A stretch of DNA of 64,000 bases from Ceratopteris richardii (Eukaryota > Streptophyta > Polypodiopsida > Polypodiales > Pteridaceae): NCBI GenBank assembly GCA_020310875.1, contig CM035438.1, forward strand, positions 96,717,159-96,781,158, given 5' to 3'. The notes beneath the pieces are model-generated. The model saw nothing but the letters and a program-made list of their open reading frames with translations. It ran no database searches and was not told where the DNA came from. The position numbers were made by a program, and so were the translations under genes. Shown here one piece after another: positions 49,072 through 60,070 of the stretch (the first letter of the stretch is position 1; the number at the start of each line of letters is the position of its first letter).

Positions 49072-50352
49072 CTATTTATCCCTATCAAAGCATTTATTAT
49101 TTACCAATTTTGTCAATACATTACATAGGATCTTATTTGTGATCTCGGCTTGTCCATTAGCTTGTGGATGATAGGGGGCAGACTTCTTATGTATCACCAA
49201 GAATTCGTGGAGAAGGTATTCAATGACTTCGTTCAAGGAGTATGTGCCTCTATCACTTACTAACCGTATTGGTAGCCCGTATCTTGTGAACACATTCTCA
49301 AATAAGAACTTAGCCGTTGTTTGAACATCATTCTTTGTTGTAGATTTTACTTCTACCCACTTTGTAAGGTAATCTATGGCTAGAATAATGTACTCTACAT
49401 GGGAGTTTCTAGATGGGGGGTTGATAGGACCTACAAAGTCTATAACCCACTTCGAGAATGCACGTCCTCCCATCATTGGCCTCAAAAGCATCTCATCTTT
49501 TCTGATTGGATATTGTGCACATTGGCATGTATCACATTTCTTCACATAGGTATGTGCATCCATATGAAGAGTGGGCCACCAAAGTCCTAAGAATAGAATA
49601 GTCTCAATTACTCAGTCAGGACCAAAGTGTCCACTTGCAACACCACTATGTGCAGTTTCTAAGGCTTTCAAACAGTCCGATTCATGCATGCATACTCTTA
49701 AGTAACCATCTTTGACTCTTTGATATAGGTTGTCTCTTATTAATGTGTAGTCTTGAGCCTCTTCTTCCATGCTCTATTTTCTTGCTAGACTAGCCTACTT
49801 GGATAGCATTTCGGATCTCATAAATTCTACCAATGGAGCACTCCAATCTAGAATTAAAGACACATGATAAATAATAGCATGCTCCACTAGGGTTCTTGCT
49901 TGGCACATTGGAAAATTCTTAATCCACTCATGTATTTCTTTGTCCATACTAGGCAAGTACACTCCTAAACATTTCAGATTCTACAATGTTCATTGTTTAG
50001 AATAGTGATTTCTTAGCAGTCCTTCATGTGATTGTTGCAACCAACTACTATGTTCATCGTCCTCAACACAACAAGCTAGTACACCCTTTGCATCTTGTTT
50101 ATACATAATTCTTGCCAAGATTTGATAGTTTTGTGATTTGATGATTTCTTCTTTATTTGTTCTCAAATTCTTATTTGCGGGTCCAAAGGTTAGGATAGGT
50201 ACCAACTTATTTGCCCTTTTAGGAACAAATTCTAAATTGAACAGAAGTGTTCGGCAATTCATCTGACACTCCTTGTGGGGACTCTCCTGAGGTGATGCCA
50301 GAAAGGTGATCCGCCCTAAGCTGGGTCCTACCTTTCCTAACAACCACTTCAA
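49072..50352 (-). pseudogene. Gypsy-4 integrase: tandem zinc domains and core
   Basis: First H2C2 start at 49990-50352 (WLQQSHEGLLRNHYSKQ), its Cys pair damaged near 49900 (CXMC reads with stops). Second H2C2 and core in 49072-49563: YVKKCDTCQCAQYPIRKDE, KWVIDFVGPINPP, LVSDRGTYSLNEV, PQANGQAEITNK, so the D-D-E residues persist. Stops lie between the two pieces (for example near 49610 and 49775). Confidence 0.85.
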
Positions 50353-51391
50353 AATCGTATTCCATTAGTAAGAGAGATCATCTCACTAAGCGCCCTGTAT
50401 TGCAAGTTTTATTGACCAAATATAATAAAGCTTGATGATGAGTGAAAGACTTGAACTTTTTGGCCAATAGATAGTGTTTAAACTTCTTCATGAAGTATAC
50501 CATGCCTAAGCCTTCTCTTTCAGTTGTTATGTAGTTTCGTTCAGCCACGTTGAGTTTTCTACTTGCATATGCTATAGGCAAATCTAGATTTCCTTCATCT
50601 GTGGGTTGCACTACCACACATCCTATTGCATGATTGGATGCATCTACATGAACATGGAATGGTTTATTCCAATCAAGAGTGGTCAACAAGGCATAAAGAG
50701 GTTTAGCTATGATTGCATACATGTGGATAAACCTACAGTAATATCCACAATGGCCCATAAAGGCTTGTACCTCTTTAACATTCCTTGGTCTTGGCAACTC
50801 TACTATGGCTTTTACTTTGTCCTCATCTATTGATGTACCGTTCTTAGAAACAGTATGACCTAAGATTTCACCTTGTCGTACCATGAGCACACACTTTCCT
50901 GGGTTCATACACACTTGATATTCTCTACACTTGTTGAAGATTTGTCCGAGCTCAGGGATGTGGTATCTTCTCTCTTGGTAATGAGCACATAAATCATCCA
51001 CATATACTTCTAAGTTCCTTTGCAAGAACTCTTTGAAGACATGACACATGAGCCTTTGGAATGTTGCAGGTGCATTGGTGAGCCCAAATGGCATCACATG
51101 AAATGCAAAGATTCCCCACTTTGTGGTGAAGGCTATTTTGTGTTGATCTTCTAGGGCAATGGCTACTTGGTTGTAACCTAAAAATCCATCAAGGAAGCTA
51201 TAAACTTCCTTGCCTACAATACGCTCCAATAAATGTTCGATGATTGGAAGTGGATAGCTATCTCTAATCATAGTAGCACTAAATTTTGTAAGGTTAATAC
51301 ACACATGCAACTTTCCATTCTTCTTGGGCACCACTACAATGGTGGACACCCATTCAATATGCTCAATCTCATAAATGAATCCAGTTGTCAA
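50353..51391 (-). pseudogene. Gypsy-4 reverse transcriptase and RNase H
   Basis: 337 codons at 50378-51391: FLGYNQVAIALEDQHKIAF, MPFGLTNAPATFQRLMCHVF, YVDDLCAHY, then RNase H HVDASNHAIGC, TTEREGLGMVY, SFTHHQALLYL where the catalytic Asp is His. About 30 residues between RT and RNase H are deleted (ALLTTLDWNKP against ALLSNFEWNDE...TTPDWNKP). It ends at TGA in place of Trp (near 50378). Confidence 0.92.
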
Positions 51392-52430
51392 TTTCTTCTT
51401 TTATGTTTGCAGCATAAGTGTCATTATATGTGTGGGGCTTCTATTTGGTGGGTTTGGCATCAACAGTCATGGGGATCGTATGAGAGTATATTTTCGGATC
51501 TACTCCCTTCAAGTATCTATAGTGCCATGCAAACACATCCCTTTATTCCCTTAATAAAGCTACACGTTGTGCTTCTTCTTCTGCACTTAGGTCTTCTCAT
51601 ATGTATGTACATCGCTCTTTGTTCTCTTCAATGGCTACTACAATTTTTTTGGTCTTTTCTTTATTATCATATGCTTCTCTTGTGATGGCCTCTCTCTTAG
51701 GCATTCATACCAAATTTTTTTAGCCTTTGACTTCATATTTCTTGAAATTTCTCGTACCTCCAACAATGATTCCTCCTCTTCTTGTTTCACTACTTTTCTT
51801 TTCTTTTTCTTTTGACTACCTTCACTTCCATCCTTTCAATTTACATTTTCTGATGCTTTTGAGAGGTTCTTCTTCTTTTTTAGTAAATACCCCTATGTCT
51901 TCTAGATAGTGCTCCTCTGAACTAAAGCAATTTTCTGTCACAATGGACTCTAGATAATTTTCATTCTCTTCTTCTTCTATGACATCACAAGGGTCACATT
52001 CTTCTAGCAAGGGCTCACACATGAACATAGAGATATCATAACCCTCCCCATCACAATGAGGTATCCATTGTTCTTCATTGACAGCAATGTCCATGGTGGC
52101 TAAGATTTCTGCCCAACCGTGAGGCTCAAACTCCTCATCTGGAAAGATATCGGTGTGTAGGTTGGGTCTTTAACCAGTCTATCTCCTGGAGGAGTTCCTT
52201 CCTCTCTCTCTCTTTTAGATGCCTTTCCTCTTCCTCTGCAACCTTGCATATCCTTTATGCATCCAGGATGTATCAGATGAACTTTCAAAATGCACAAAGA
52301 TTGAATCTTCTTGCACCCTATGGATAGGATTCCACTATAGGGTTGGTACATATCTGAAGGTATAATCCTTAAAATTGACCTTGGTTGTGACCCTTAAGTG
52401 CTGCAAGTACAAGGAGTTGGTTCCCCAATC
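51392..52430 (-). pseudogene. Gypsy-4 acidic linker between protease 1 and RT
   Basis: Broken frames match the Gypsy-1 linker: MDIAVNEEQWIPHCDGEGYD with the acidic block at 51822-52094, the KKKRKK stretch near 51800, and the SHTIPMTVDAKPTK block near 51470. Several indels. Confidence 0.78.
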
Positions 52431-52788
52431 CTATAGTATTTGTAGTTGTCGTAGGAATGGCCTTCCCAGGATCATCTCATAGACATTATTCTTTCCAAAG
52501 ACACATATAGCATAGGTGTGCTCAAACTCTATGCCATATGTGGTTAGATTTATCCCTTCTAGCAATCCTAGAGGTCTTTCAACATGGCCATCCGCCATCT
52601 GAAGCTTCATTCTAGTTGGTCTTAATGCAGGTTTTCCCCATTGCTTCCATAAGGAAGTGGTTGCAATTGCAACACCAACACCTGAATCTGAGATACATTT
52701 GGTTGTGTAACCTTGGTAGGTGATTGGGTGTGGATGGAGTTTCAGCATGCGAGGGATTTTGAGAGGCAATATCTTCTATTTTTGTTTT
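52431..52788 (-). pseudogene. Gypsy-4 protease 1, with a gag-side deletion
   Basis: YQGYTTKCISDSGVGVAIAT keeps the DSG; GLLEGINLTTYGIEFEHTYA and MILGRPFLRQLQ follow. Just upstream, about 930 nt present in Gypsy-1 (roughly 5285-6215) are deleted: GGTGATTGG is joined to GTGTGGATGGAGTTTC near 52725. Confidence 0.85.
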
Positions 52789-53688
52789 TCAATCTTTCAA
52801 ACTTTCTTCTAGTTTGGATAACTTTCTATTCCATTTACGATTGGTCCTCTCCCTAGTATCCTTCCATGTTCTTGTCTTCCTTTTACTAGGCTCTCCTGAT
52901 GCACTCGGCTCTAATTGTTCAGCTGGCTTAGCCTGTTGTATGGATTGTGTCCTAGTAACTGCCTGTATAGGAGCCACATTACTGCTACTTGAACTTGAAT
53001 CCACCACTAAGCCTACCACATTAATTGGTGTAACCTTGGGTGCACTAGAGGGGTTCCTTGGATAGTCTCTCGAGAGATGTTCTTTGTTGCACTCAAGACA
53101 AAAGCCTTGTATTGTGATGTTTTGTCCTTGTCCCGGAGTCAGTGAGTGGGGACATTCATGAATGAAATTGTCGCCTTAACATCTAAAACACAGTCCTCTA
53201 GGGGCTTGTGGTCTTATTTGTCTCAATTAGGGCCTCGGGTTAGGATTTTTGTACATGACATTAGAGTATTCTAGCTCCCAATTTTGTTCCATAAGTGTTG
53301 TCTCGTATTGATAAGAATAAACCTCATTATGCTCTAGTGACTCTGTGTAATAAGCTTGTGGACTCTCTTCATGGGAGTAGTTTGAACTATGAGCATGAGA
53401 GACATTTTCTAAGACCAATGGGGTTAGTGGCACCAATGCTCTCTTAGGGTTTTACTCTGACATTGCATACTTAACTGGAATCACATTGGCAAGAGTTGGT
53501 TGGTTTCTTAGGATTGCTTGTGGCCTATATGGTGCTTGATATTGGTATTGTGGCCTATAATATGGTTGTTGGTATTGATTATGATACCTACCCTACTGGT
53601 AAGGTTGCTGATAAGTTTGTCTAACAGCTTGCCTTCAGCTGTGTGGTTTGTGTATTTTCTCTCAATAGTGCAATATGGAGCATTCAAG
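52789..53688 (-). pseudogene. gag: Gypsy-4 gag C-terminal part, left of Copia-E
   Basis: 52789-53019 matches the basic spacer (SGEPSKRKTRTWKDTRER). The two distal knuckles are damaged (near 53080-53210). 53227-53436 matches the Tyr/Ser/Pro-rich spacer (YTESLEHNEVYSYQYE). At 53640-53688 comes the CTIERKYTNHTAE box; Copia-E follows. Confidence 0.82.
53684..53688. other. Target site duplication of Copia-E, left copy (right copy 60071-60075)
   Basis: TCAAG on both sides of the element. Confidence 0.9.
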
Positions 53689-54073
53689 TGTAAAGAGTAC
53701 GCACGCGGAAGCAAAATCAAAAGTAAAGTACTCTCACAAAACAAAGAATGTCTGAGACACAAAATGAGTAGACCATGAAATGGGTAAACTCATGTGGATT
53801 AGAAATGAGCTTGCCAAGAGCATGGAGTAGGCTCCTCAAGCTTCTAACCAAATACAAATGGGGGAGAGGCCCTCCTTATATAGATTTGTGAGGGGCTCTC
53901 CAAAATACATCTCATGTGGGATAATTCCCCTGAAAGGAGAATGAATACAACTGGTAGAAGCAAATGGCAAGGTACCCAAATACAAAGGAAATACACGGAA
54001 ATGTAATGGAAATGAAATGAAAATAGAGTGAATCCAAGATACAAAAGGGAGATGCACTCTCATAGTCTCAACA
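53689..54073 (-). repeat. Copia-E 3' LTR (385 bp)
   Basis: The minus strand runs TGTTGAGACTATG ... CTCTTTACA. It keeps 49 bp next to the TATA box that the 5' LTR lacks. Confidence 0.94.
53874..53882 (-). promoter_or_regulatory. TATA box in Copia-E 3' LTR
   Basis: TATATAAGG on the minus strand. In the 5' LTR the same place reads AATATAAGG because of the 49-bp deletion. Confidence 0.6.
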
Positions 54074-54083
54074 CCCCCTCTGC
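54074..54083 (-). promoter_or_regulatory. Copia-E polypurine tract
   Basis: GCAGAGGGGG on the minus strand, abutting the TGTTGAG start of the 3' LTR. Confidence 0.85.
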
Positions 54084-55123
54084 AGCTCCATTTTGTAGTG
54101 TATGAAGGCTGCTAGGGTATGAGAGAAAGGTCCACCAAGAATGTATCAGTAGCAGCACGAGCACTAGGAAGTCATCGCCTAGGAATCCGTAGTCTCCAAG
54201 TGGTATCGACCATGCGGGATCGCCAGCTACTCCATAATATGTCCACCAGATGGATCAAGCGAATGCTCGAGAGGTATGCCACCAATGAGGAACACGAGCG
54301 GAACAAGATCTCACTGGACGAGATCACCTCCATGTGGGAGAGGTAGGATGACTCCATGTGGTACATAGGAACCTTCAAAGCTTTGATAATATCCACCACG
54401 AGATGTGTATCACCAAGAAGTAGGTCCTGCAAGAGTGAAACAAAAAGCATGAAGCATAAAATCATAGTCACATGGGAGTACATCTGTATGCTGTAATCCT
54501 CCATGGAGTGTACAAAGTTCTGCTGTGTATCGATAGGACCATGGAAGCCCCCTCTGAACCAAGAAGCTGGCTCAAAATAGGATCCAACTGAGTGATGAAT
54601 CCAAGTAGATGCAGGAGTGTCCTGTGGTAACTGAAAATATGCTGGAATCCATGAATGGAAAGGTACATGCTCAGAATGCTGTTGTAGACGAGGTATGTGG
54701 ACTCTCGAAGATAGGAATGGAAAATGACCAGTCATTGATCTTGGAGTAATGCCCAACTGAAGCTGAGGTGAAATATAAACCTTCAATGATATGATAGGTA
54801 TATCCTTCTGAGGTATAGGCTGAGATGATATCTCTGAGTCCTCGTGCTCCAAAAATGTATCATGATCGGGAAATTCATGTACAAAGAGAGCATGCTCCAC
54901 ATAGTGTGATTGTTCAAAACTGGAATGATCCCCCTCTGAATCTGAAATGGGAGGATCCAAAAGGGATGAATACTTAGAGTATTCATCAAAGGTGCAGTCT
55001 TTGGTTACTATAACTAAGTGACTCTTTGGGTCGTAGATTTTGTATGCCTTTTGTCGCTCACTGTACCCAATGAAAATGTTCTGCTTAGGCCGATCATCAT
55101 CAGGGCCTTGGACGTAGGCATCA
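54084..55123 (-). pseudogene. Copia-E integrase end fused to an unknown 3' segment; no RT
   Basis: After a one-base shift near 55125 the integrase end continues (IFIGYSERQKAYKIYDPKSH, TKDCTFDEYSKYS). The frame then runs through 54172-54960 without stop: an acidic hinge (DPPISDSEGDHSSFEQS) and about 200 residues with no copia motif (FHSWIPAYFQLPQDTPAS, SVGSYFEPASWFRGGFHGP, LLLGDTHLVVDIIKALK). There is no YVDD, no KARLVAKG block and no RNase H in any frame. The origin of this stretch is unknown; it may be captured DNA or a rearranged RT-less tail. Confidence 0.75.
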
Positions 55124-56395
55124 CTACCAAAAGACGCGAAAATAGCTTACACTTGGCTTCTTTTGAAAGTAAGTCTCAAATGGTGTTTGAGTCTTTAAAA
55201 CATTTGAAAATCCTCTGTTATGTATGTGTACTGTTGTCTGCACTGCTTCACCCCAAAACTTTAGTGGAAGTTGCTTTTGTCTAAGCATAACTTTGGCCAT
55301 TTGGATCACACTTCGACTCTTTTGTAATGCAATACCTGGTTGAGTGTCCTGTTTGGCTTGATACTTGATTCCATGTTGCTTCAAGTACTTGGAGAAGTTT
55401 TGGTTGACAAAGCTACTATCTCCATCAGATCGGATGATCTTTAAAGAACTTGGAAAGTCTTCTTCAATTGTTTCTGTCCACTCCTTGAACTTGGAAATGG
55501 CATCTTCTTTATGCTTGAGTGAATAAACCCATGTGTATCTAGTGAAGTCATCTACAATCAGGAAGAAGTAAAGTGACCCACTTAGAGAAGGTGTACTCAT
55601 TGGTCCACAAATGTCAATATGGACTAATGCTAAGGGTTTATTTGCAGAAATGGATGCTTCTTTAGGCAAAGAGAAAGCTGTTTGCTTGTCACATGCTTTG
55701 CAATTCAATTCCACTTGTGCGATCCTGGGTAGACCTTTGACAAGATGATTGGAAGAGATCTTAGCTAAGAAAGAGCTATGTCCAAATCTACAATGCCACA
55801 AGTTGAGACTTGAATCCTTGGCCATAAAAGTTGAAAGCTTGTAGAGACCCTTTTCTTCATATCCTTGAGCTATCACTTCATTAGATTCGTGATCAATGAC
55901 TTGAACTTGGTTGTGATCGAACTGAACTGTCATGTTGCACTTTGTGATGGCTTTGACTGAAAGAAGATTCTTACAGAGGCTTGGTACATACAGAACATCT
56001 TTTAATGACTTGGTCTCACCTTCAGAGTTGATAACTTGAACTTTTTCTCTTCCTTGGATTTCAATGCATTTGTTGTCTCCAAGGTAAACTTGTCCTTGAT
56101 GCTCTTCAAACTCATGGAAATCATCTTTGTCATGGCACATGTGGGATGAAGCACCACTGTCAAAAATCCATTCTTTATTGGGAGTGGTTGCCACAAGTGC
56201 TTTGTGTTCACTTGTGAAAAATAGGTCTTCACTTGTGCAATGAGAATGATGTTCACTCTTGGAATTAGACTTAGACTTGTCCTGGTTCTTTTTCTTGAAG
56301 CAATATTTTTCAATGTGGCCAAGTTTGCCACAAAAATTGCAAGTGAATTTCTTTGATGAATTATGAGATCCTTGCTTAGATCCATTGCTATGCAT
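55124..56395 (-). CDS. Copia-E zinc knuckle, protease and integrase
   Basis: 423 codons. Knuckle CNFCGKLGHIEKYC near residue 19. Protease: IFDSGASSHMCHD, DVLYVPSLCKNLLSVKAI. Integrase zinc domain: LWHCRFGHSS ... LNCKACDKQTA. Core: VHIDICGPMS and IIRSDGDSSFVN keep two Asp; the third residue is lost, as the usual GVAERKNR block reads GIALQKSR (Glu to Leu). It ends in a frameshift near 55125. The start overlaps the gag frame by 8 nt. Confidence 0.93.
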   Translation of the reverse strand: MHSNGSKQGSHNSSKKFTCNFCGKLGHIEKYCFKKKNQDKSKSNSKSEHHSHCTSEDLFFTSEHKALVATTPNKEWIFDSGASSHMCHDKDDFHEFEEHQGQVYLGDNKCIEIQGREKVQVINSEGETKSLKDVLYVPSLCKNLLSVKAITKCNMTVQFDHNQVQVIDHESNEVIAQGYEEKGLYKLSTFMAKDSSLNLWHCRFGHSSFLAKISSNHLVKGLPRIAQVELNCKACDKQTAFSLPKEASISANKPLALVHIDICGPMSTPSLSGSLYFFLIVDDFTRYTWVYSLKHKEDAISKFKEWTETIEEDFPSSLKIIRSDGDSSFVNQNFSKYLKQHGIKYQAKQDTQPGIALQKSRSVIQMAKVMLRQKQLPLKFWGEAVQTTVHIHNRGFSNVLKTQTPFETYFQKKPSVSYFRVFW

Positions 56396-57089
56396 GATGA
56401 CTTGTGGTTTTGCCTTTAGTAAATGGGCCTTTGGCCTTCAAGGCTGATTCTTGGGAGGAAGTTGATTTGGCTCGCGGGTCGTGAAGGAGCAATAGTCGAC
56501 GAACCTCTTCCCAAGTTAAGACTTGGCCACGATTATACAAAGTTGTTACAAATGTTTCGTACGACTTAGGTAGCTTGTTGAGAAGCCGAATGGCCATGTC
56601 TTCACTAGAGATCTGCCTACCACATAGTGCTAATTTACGCTGGTAATCCTCAAATTGGGCTATGACCTTGGTAATTGTGTCGTGTGGCCTAATGGTCAAA
56701 TTATGAAACTCGGCTTCTAATGCATATATCTTAGAAGGGGTTTTGTCTTCATACAAAGCGGCTAACGTATCCCAAACATCCTTGGATGTCTTGCAGGCCG
56801 TGATATGTCCTTTTGTCAATTCATGGCAGGCAAGTAACAGCTGACCTAAAGCTCGTTTGTCCTTGACATTCCACACATGCCAATTGTCTAAGTTGGTATG
56901 CCTATTGGGTTCGGGGTCTGACCCGTCTACTACCTCATGAAGAAGATTCGTGTAGAGATATGCGCGCATGACATCTTTCCATAGATTGTAATTTTGTCCA
57001 TTGAGGCGTTCATCCTTAGGCATAAAAATAGGGGTGAAAGAGGGTAAGAAGTTAGCCATAGATGATGAGCTACCTTCAAGTTTGGTCAT
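56388..57089 (-). CDS. gag: Copia-E gag
   Basis: 233 codons: MTKLEGSSSSMANFLPSFTP, a typical UBN2-type copia gag (LNGQNYNLWKDVMRAYLYTN, SKDVWDTLAALYEDKTPSKI, IAQFEDYQRKLALCGRQISS, LLNKLPKSYETFVTTLYNRG). The knuckle is in the next frame, one base out, so a single-base indel near 56390 is likely. Product would coat the element RNA. Confidence 0.93.
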   Translation of the reverse strand: MTKLEGSSSSMANFLPSFTPIFMPKDERLNGQNYNLWKDVMRAYLYTNLLHEVVDGSDPEPNRHTNLDNWHVWNVKDKRALGQLLLACHELTKGHITACKTSKDVWDTLAALYEDKTPSKIYALEAEFHNLTIRPHDTITKVIAQFEDYQRKLALCGRQISSEDMAIRLLNKLPKSYETFVTTLYNRGQVLTWEEVRRLLLLHDPRAKSTSSQESALKAKGPFTKGKTTSHHA

Positions 57090-58387
57090 TACAAAGCTTT
57101 GAGGATAAAGTGTTTAGAAACACTATCAAAGACACTTGCCAAAAATACTGCTTCGAAATAATTGCCAAGCTTGAAATGAGTAACAAGACACCAAACTTAA
57201 AATTCTTGAGGAGGCGGGGGGGGGGGCTTAGAGTAGCCCTACTCTTGCAAAACACTAAGATGAGTTGCCACGAGAGGAGAGGGATTAGATTAGCCCGTTG
57301 CACACCGATTGAGCCTTAGAGTAGGCTTGGGAACTTAAGAAACTTTGTGGGTGGGCTTAGAGTAGCCTCCAACCCACAAAAGTGCACACACATGATACTT
57401 TTCTTTATATTTTGAGTGTACAAAAATTAGAGGCACTTAGTGCCAAAATGCCGTGAGAGATATTCCCTTATGAGAAATACAAATAAGGACTTATCAAATT
57501 GCCAAAGGTCGAGTTGGAAATCCTTGAACAATGTAATGCTTAGGAATGGTGCCACCACAATAGGGTCAATGATTCTTGATAAGTTACAATAATTCTGTTG
57601 AGGGAGTAAAAGAAGTGGATAAAGGTAATATGACTTGCATAGAGTTAGTTTGTGATTGCACTATGAGATACCAAAGTGAAGGTCCAAAATTTGTTAAGGA
57701 AGCATTCTAACTTCTATTGGGAGGGAGCATGAGAAACGTCAAAGGGATGGTACAATGATTAATGGTTGTTACACAAATATATCATGATTTACCAAATAAG
57801 TCAAATTAATGTATATCCCATAATCCCATTCTTTACATCGCTCACACAAACAAGTGCTTTGAACCAACGATATCATATATCATACGTATCCACGATCGCG
57901 CAATGTATTTGAGAGATTGATCTCAATCAATTTCTAAAAATGTTGTCCCTATCCTTCGGGTCACCCCTCTTGAATCCTACGCGATGCAACATGGCTCATT
58001 CAAGATAGTCCTTGCTGTTATGACTGAGCATATCACGTGAATAGCCGGCCCGCTCTATCTTCTACCACGCGAACTCTAATGAGTGGCTTAGAACCGATGC
58101 GCTGCGATATGAAGGATGACAGCTACACAGGATGATAGAGATGCTTTGGAATCCAATCACTCAGAAACGTGGAGGTGTGGGCCTGAATTCCAAGGACTAT
58201 GTGGCTTCTGAGCAGATCCACCTCAGGAGCAGAGCGGCATACCGAGACCTTCTCCTCTCGCTTTCTTTTCTCGAGAGAATCATCACGTATTTTTGCTGGA
58301 GAAGCTTTGGCTGCAGCCTGCCAGCATCCTTAGTAGAGATTTCCCGAGGTCATGGATTAAATAAGCAGAGAAAGTTTCTACGAGAAG

Positions 58388-58439
<52 letters not shown>

Positions 58440-59722
58440 AGCCGATTCGCGAGCCTCTAGATGGCGCAGCAGGCCTCTAGATGGCGCAGCAGGTTGAGAG
58501 AATGGCGGGATGCAGAGTAGGGAGGAGAAGAATTTGTGGTGCTTTGTATTGTACAAAGACAAGAGCTCTATGCTCTCTGCGCTTTCTCTCAGACGGTTTT
58601 TTCTGAAAGATGGCGCTAGCACATCAGTTCTCTGGTTTGATTGGTAGAAGTGGAAGAGGCTGACTTCTGCTTTTCGGGTCTGTTGGGAGTTGTCGATGCA
58701 AACTCGAATAGAAATTATAGGGAAAACTCTGCTGCAGTGTCCAGAGATGAAGTTGGGCTCCTAATTGAATGGCCGCCTGATCGTATGGTTGGAGCAGTCC
58801 GAAGATGGTAGAGTGCAGCTGGTTGTCATTCACAACTGTGTGCAAATGAGATGGTCATCCGCCCGAGTCCTTCAACACTTGAGTGCGACAGTCTGCATCT
58901 GGTTGTTCTCGGTTATGTGCAAGTGAGATGGTCACCCGCTTCGTAGATGTCCAACATACTAATGCTCTTCTTCTCTCTCGTTCTCTCTCAGGCTCTAGCT
59001 ATTTCTGAGCAAAAATGTTCGAGTTGTATAGGTTCCCAACCGGATGCATCTGTTGCCTTGTCGGACGCACAAAGACATGGTGTGGAGGTGGCTGTTGGAG
59101 AGAATACAATCAAAGATGCACAGAGATGAATCTGGCATAGAGGCCTTTCTTGCTCTCAGGATACAGAAAAAATGTGTATCGTTATATTTCAGAAAAAAAA
59201 ATGCTTTCTTCAGATCTCTGTATCATTATATTTCAGAACAATGTTGAAGAACATGTTGTTGTGTGCATTCAACTCAGAAAGATGTGCAAATCGCGATGCC
59301 ATAGATGACAAAAATCAATTACATATGGACTATCAAGGGATCTGCATATCAACTAAATGTAATAAAGTTAGGGCTCTTCACTACAGAAGCGTAGAACTTG
59401 TTACGAGTTCATAAGTAATTAAAAATGTGTTATCAAAGTCAACCGAAGTGTTCATAAACACTTCATAAATGACGAGATGCAAAATAAAAAAAATTGGCCA
59501 CAAAACACCGCCAAAAGAAAGGTGAGAGGGTGGGAAAATGGGGTAAAAGGTGTACAAAATGATGAAGAAACGGGTGGGAGGGTGGGCAAATGGGTGAAAT
59601 GAGTCCCAAAAATTGATGGCAAAAAGGCCTCTCTCAATGAGGAGAAAGCATGCCAACAAAATGAAGCACCACCGCCACCACCAAAACGACCACCAAATGC
59701 ACCACCAACACCTCCACCTAAC
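57090..59722 (-). other. Copia-E long leader of unknown content
   Basis: 2.6 kb between primer site and gag, where copia elements usually have under a few hundred bp. It contains a G9 run near 57218, the phrase GCTTAGAGTAGCC twice (57228 and 57348), a (CT)n run, a direct repeat CCTCTAGATGGCGCAGCAGG twice at 58456-58495, and near 59660-59720 a minus-strand glycine-rich frame (GGGVGGAFGGRFGGGGG) beside the primer site. No frame looks like a known gene. It may be captured host DNA. Confidence 0.55.
58390..58436. repeat. (CT)n microsatellite
   Basis: About 23 CT units within the Copia-E leader. Confidence 0.93.
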
Positions 59723-59734
59723 GCTCTGATACCA
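59723..59734 (-). promoter_or_regulatory. Copia-E primer binding site, initiator tRNA-Met
   Basis: TGGTATCAGAGC on the minus strand, directly next to the 5' LTR end at 59735. Confidence 0.93.
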
Positions 59735-60070
59735 TGTAGAGAGTACGCACGCGGAAGCAAAATGAAAAGTAAAGTACTCTCACAAAACAAAGAATGTGTG
59801 AGACACCAAATGAGTAGACCATGAAATGGGTAAACTCATGTGGATTAGAAATGAGCTTGCCAAGAGCATGGAGTAGGCTCCTCAAGCTTCTAACCAAATA
59901 CAAATGGGGGAGAGGCCCTCCTTATATTGAAAGGAGAATGAATACAACTGGTAGAAGCAAATGGCAAGGTACCCAAATACAAAGGAAATACACGGAAATG
60001 TAATGGAAATGAAATGGAAATAGAGTGACTCCAAGATACAAAAGGGAGATGCACTCTCATAGTCTCAACA
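59735..60070 (-). repeat. Copia-E 5' LTR (336 bp)
   Basis: The minus strand runs TGTTGAGACTATG ... CTCTCTACA. Compared with the 3' LTR it lacks 49 bp just upstream (on the minus strand) of the TATA box, at 59927/59928. Confidence 0.94.

Larger units (their letters stand above)
53689..60070 (-). mobile_element. Copia-E: Ty1/copia element lacking reverse transcriptase
   Basis: LTRs 53689-54073 and 59735-60070, tRNA-Met primer site, polypurine tract and TCAAG duplication define it. Inside: a 2.6-kb noncoding leader, gag, protease, integrase, then a 1-kb 3' segment without RT or RNase H. The LTRs differ at about six positions by eye plus one 49-bp gap. It must have moved with enzymes supplied by another element. 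Confidence 0.94.

Noticed and set aside
54172..54960. Host gene captured by Copia-E
   Set aside because: The frame continues from the integrase end, and I recognise no plant protein in it; capture stays a hypothesis only.
59452..59790. Glycine-rich protein gene on the minus strand
   Set aside because: It spans the primer site and LTR end of Copia-E, so coding is unlikely.
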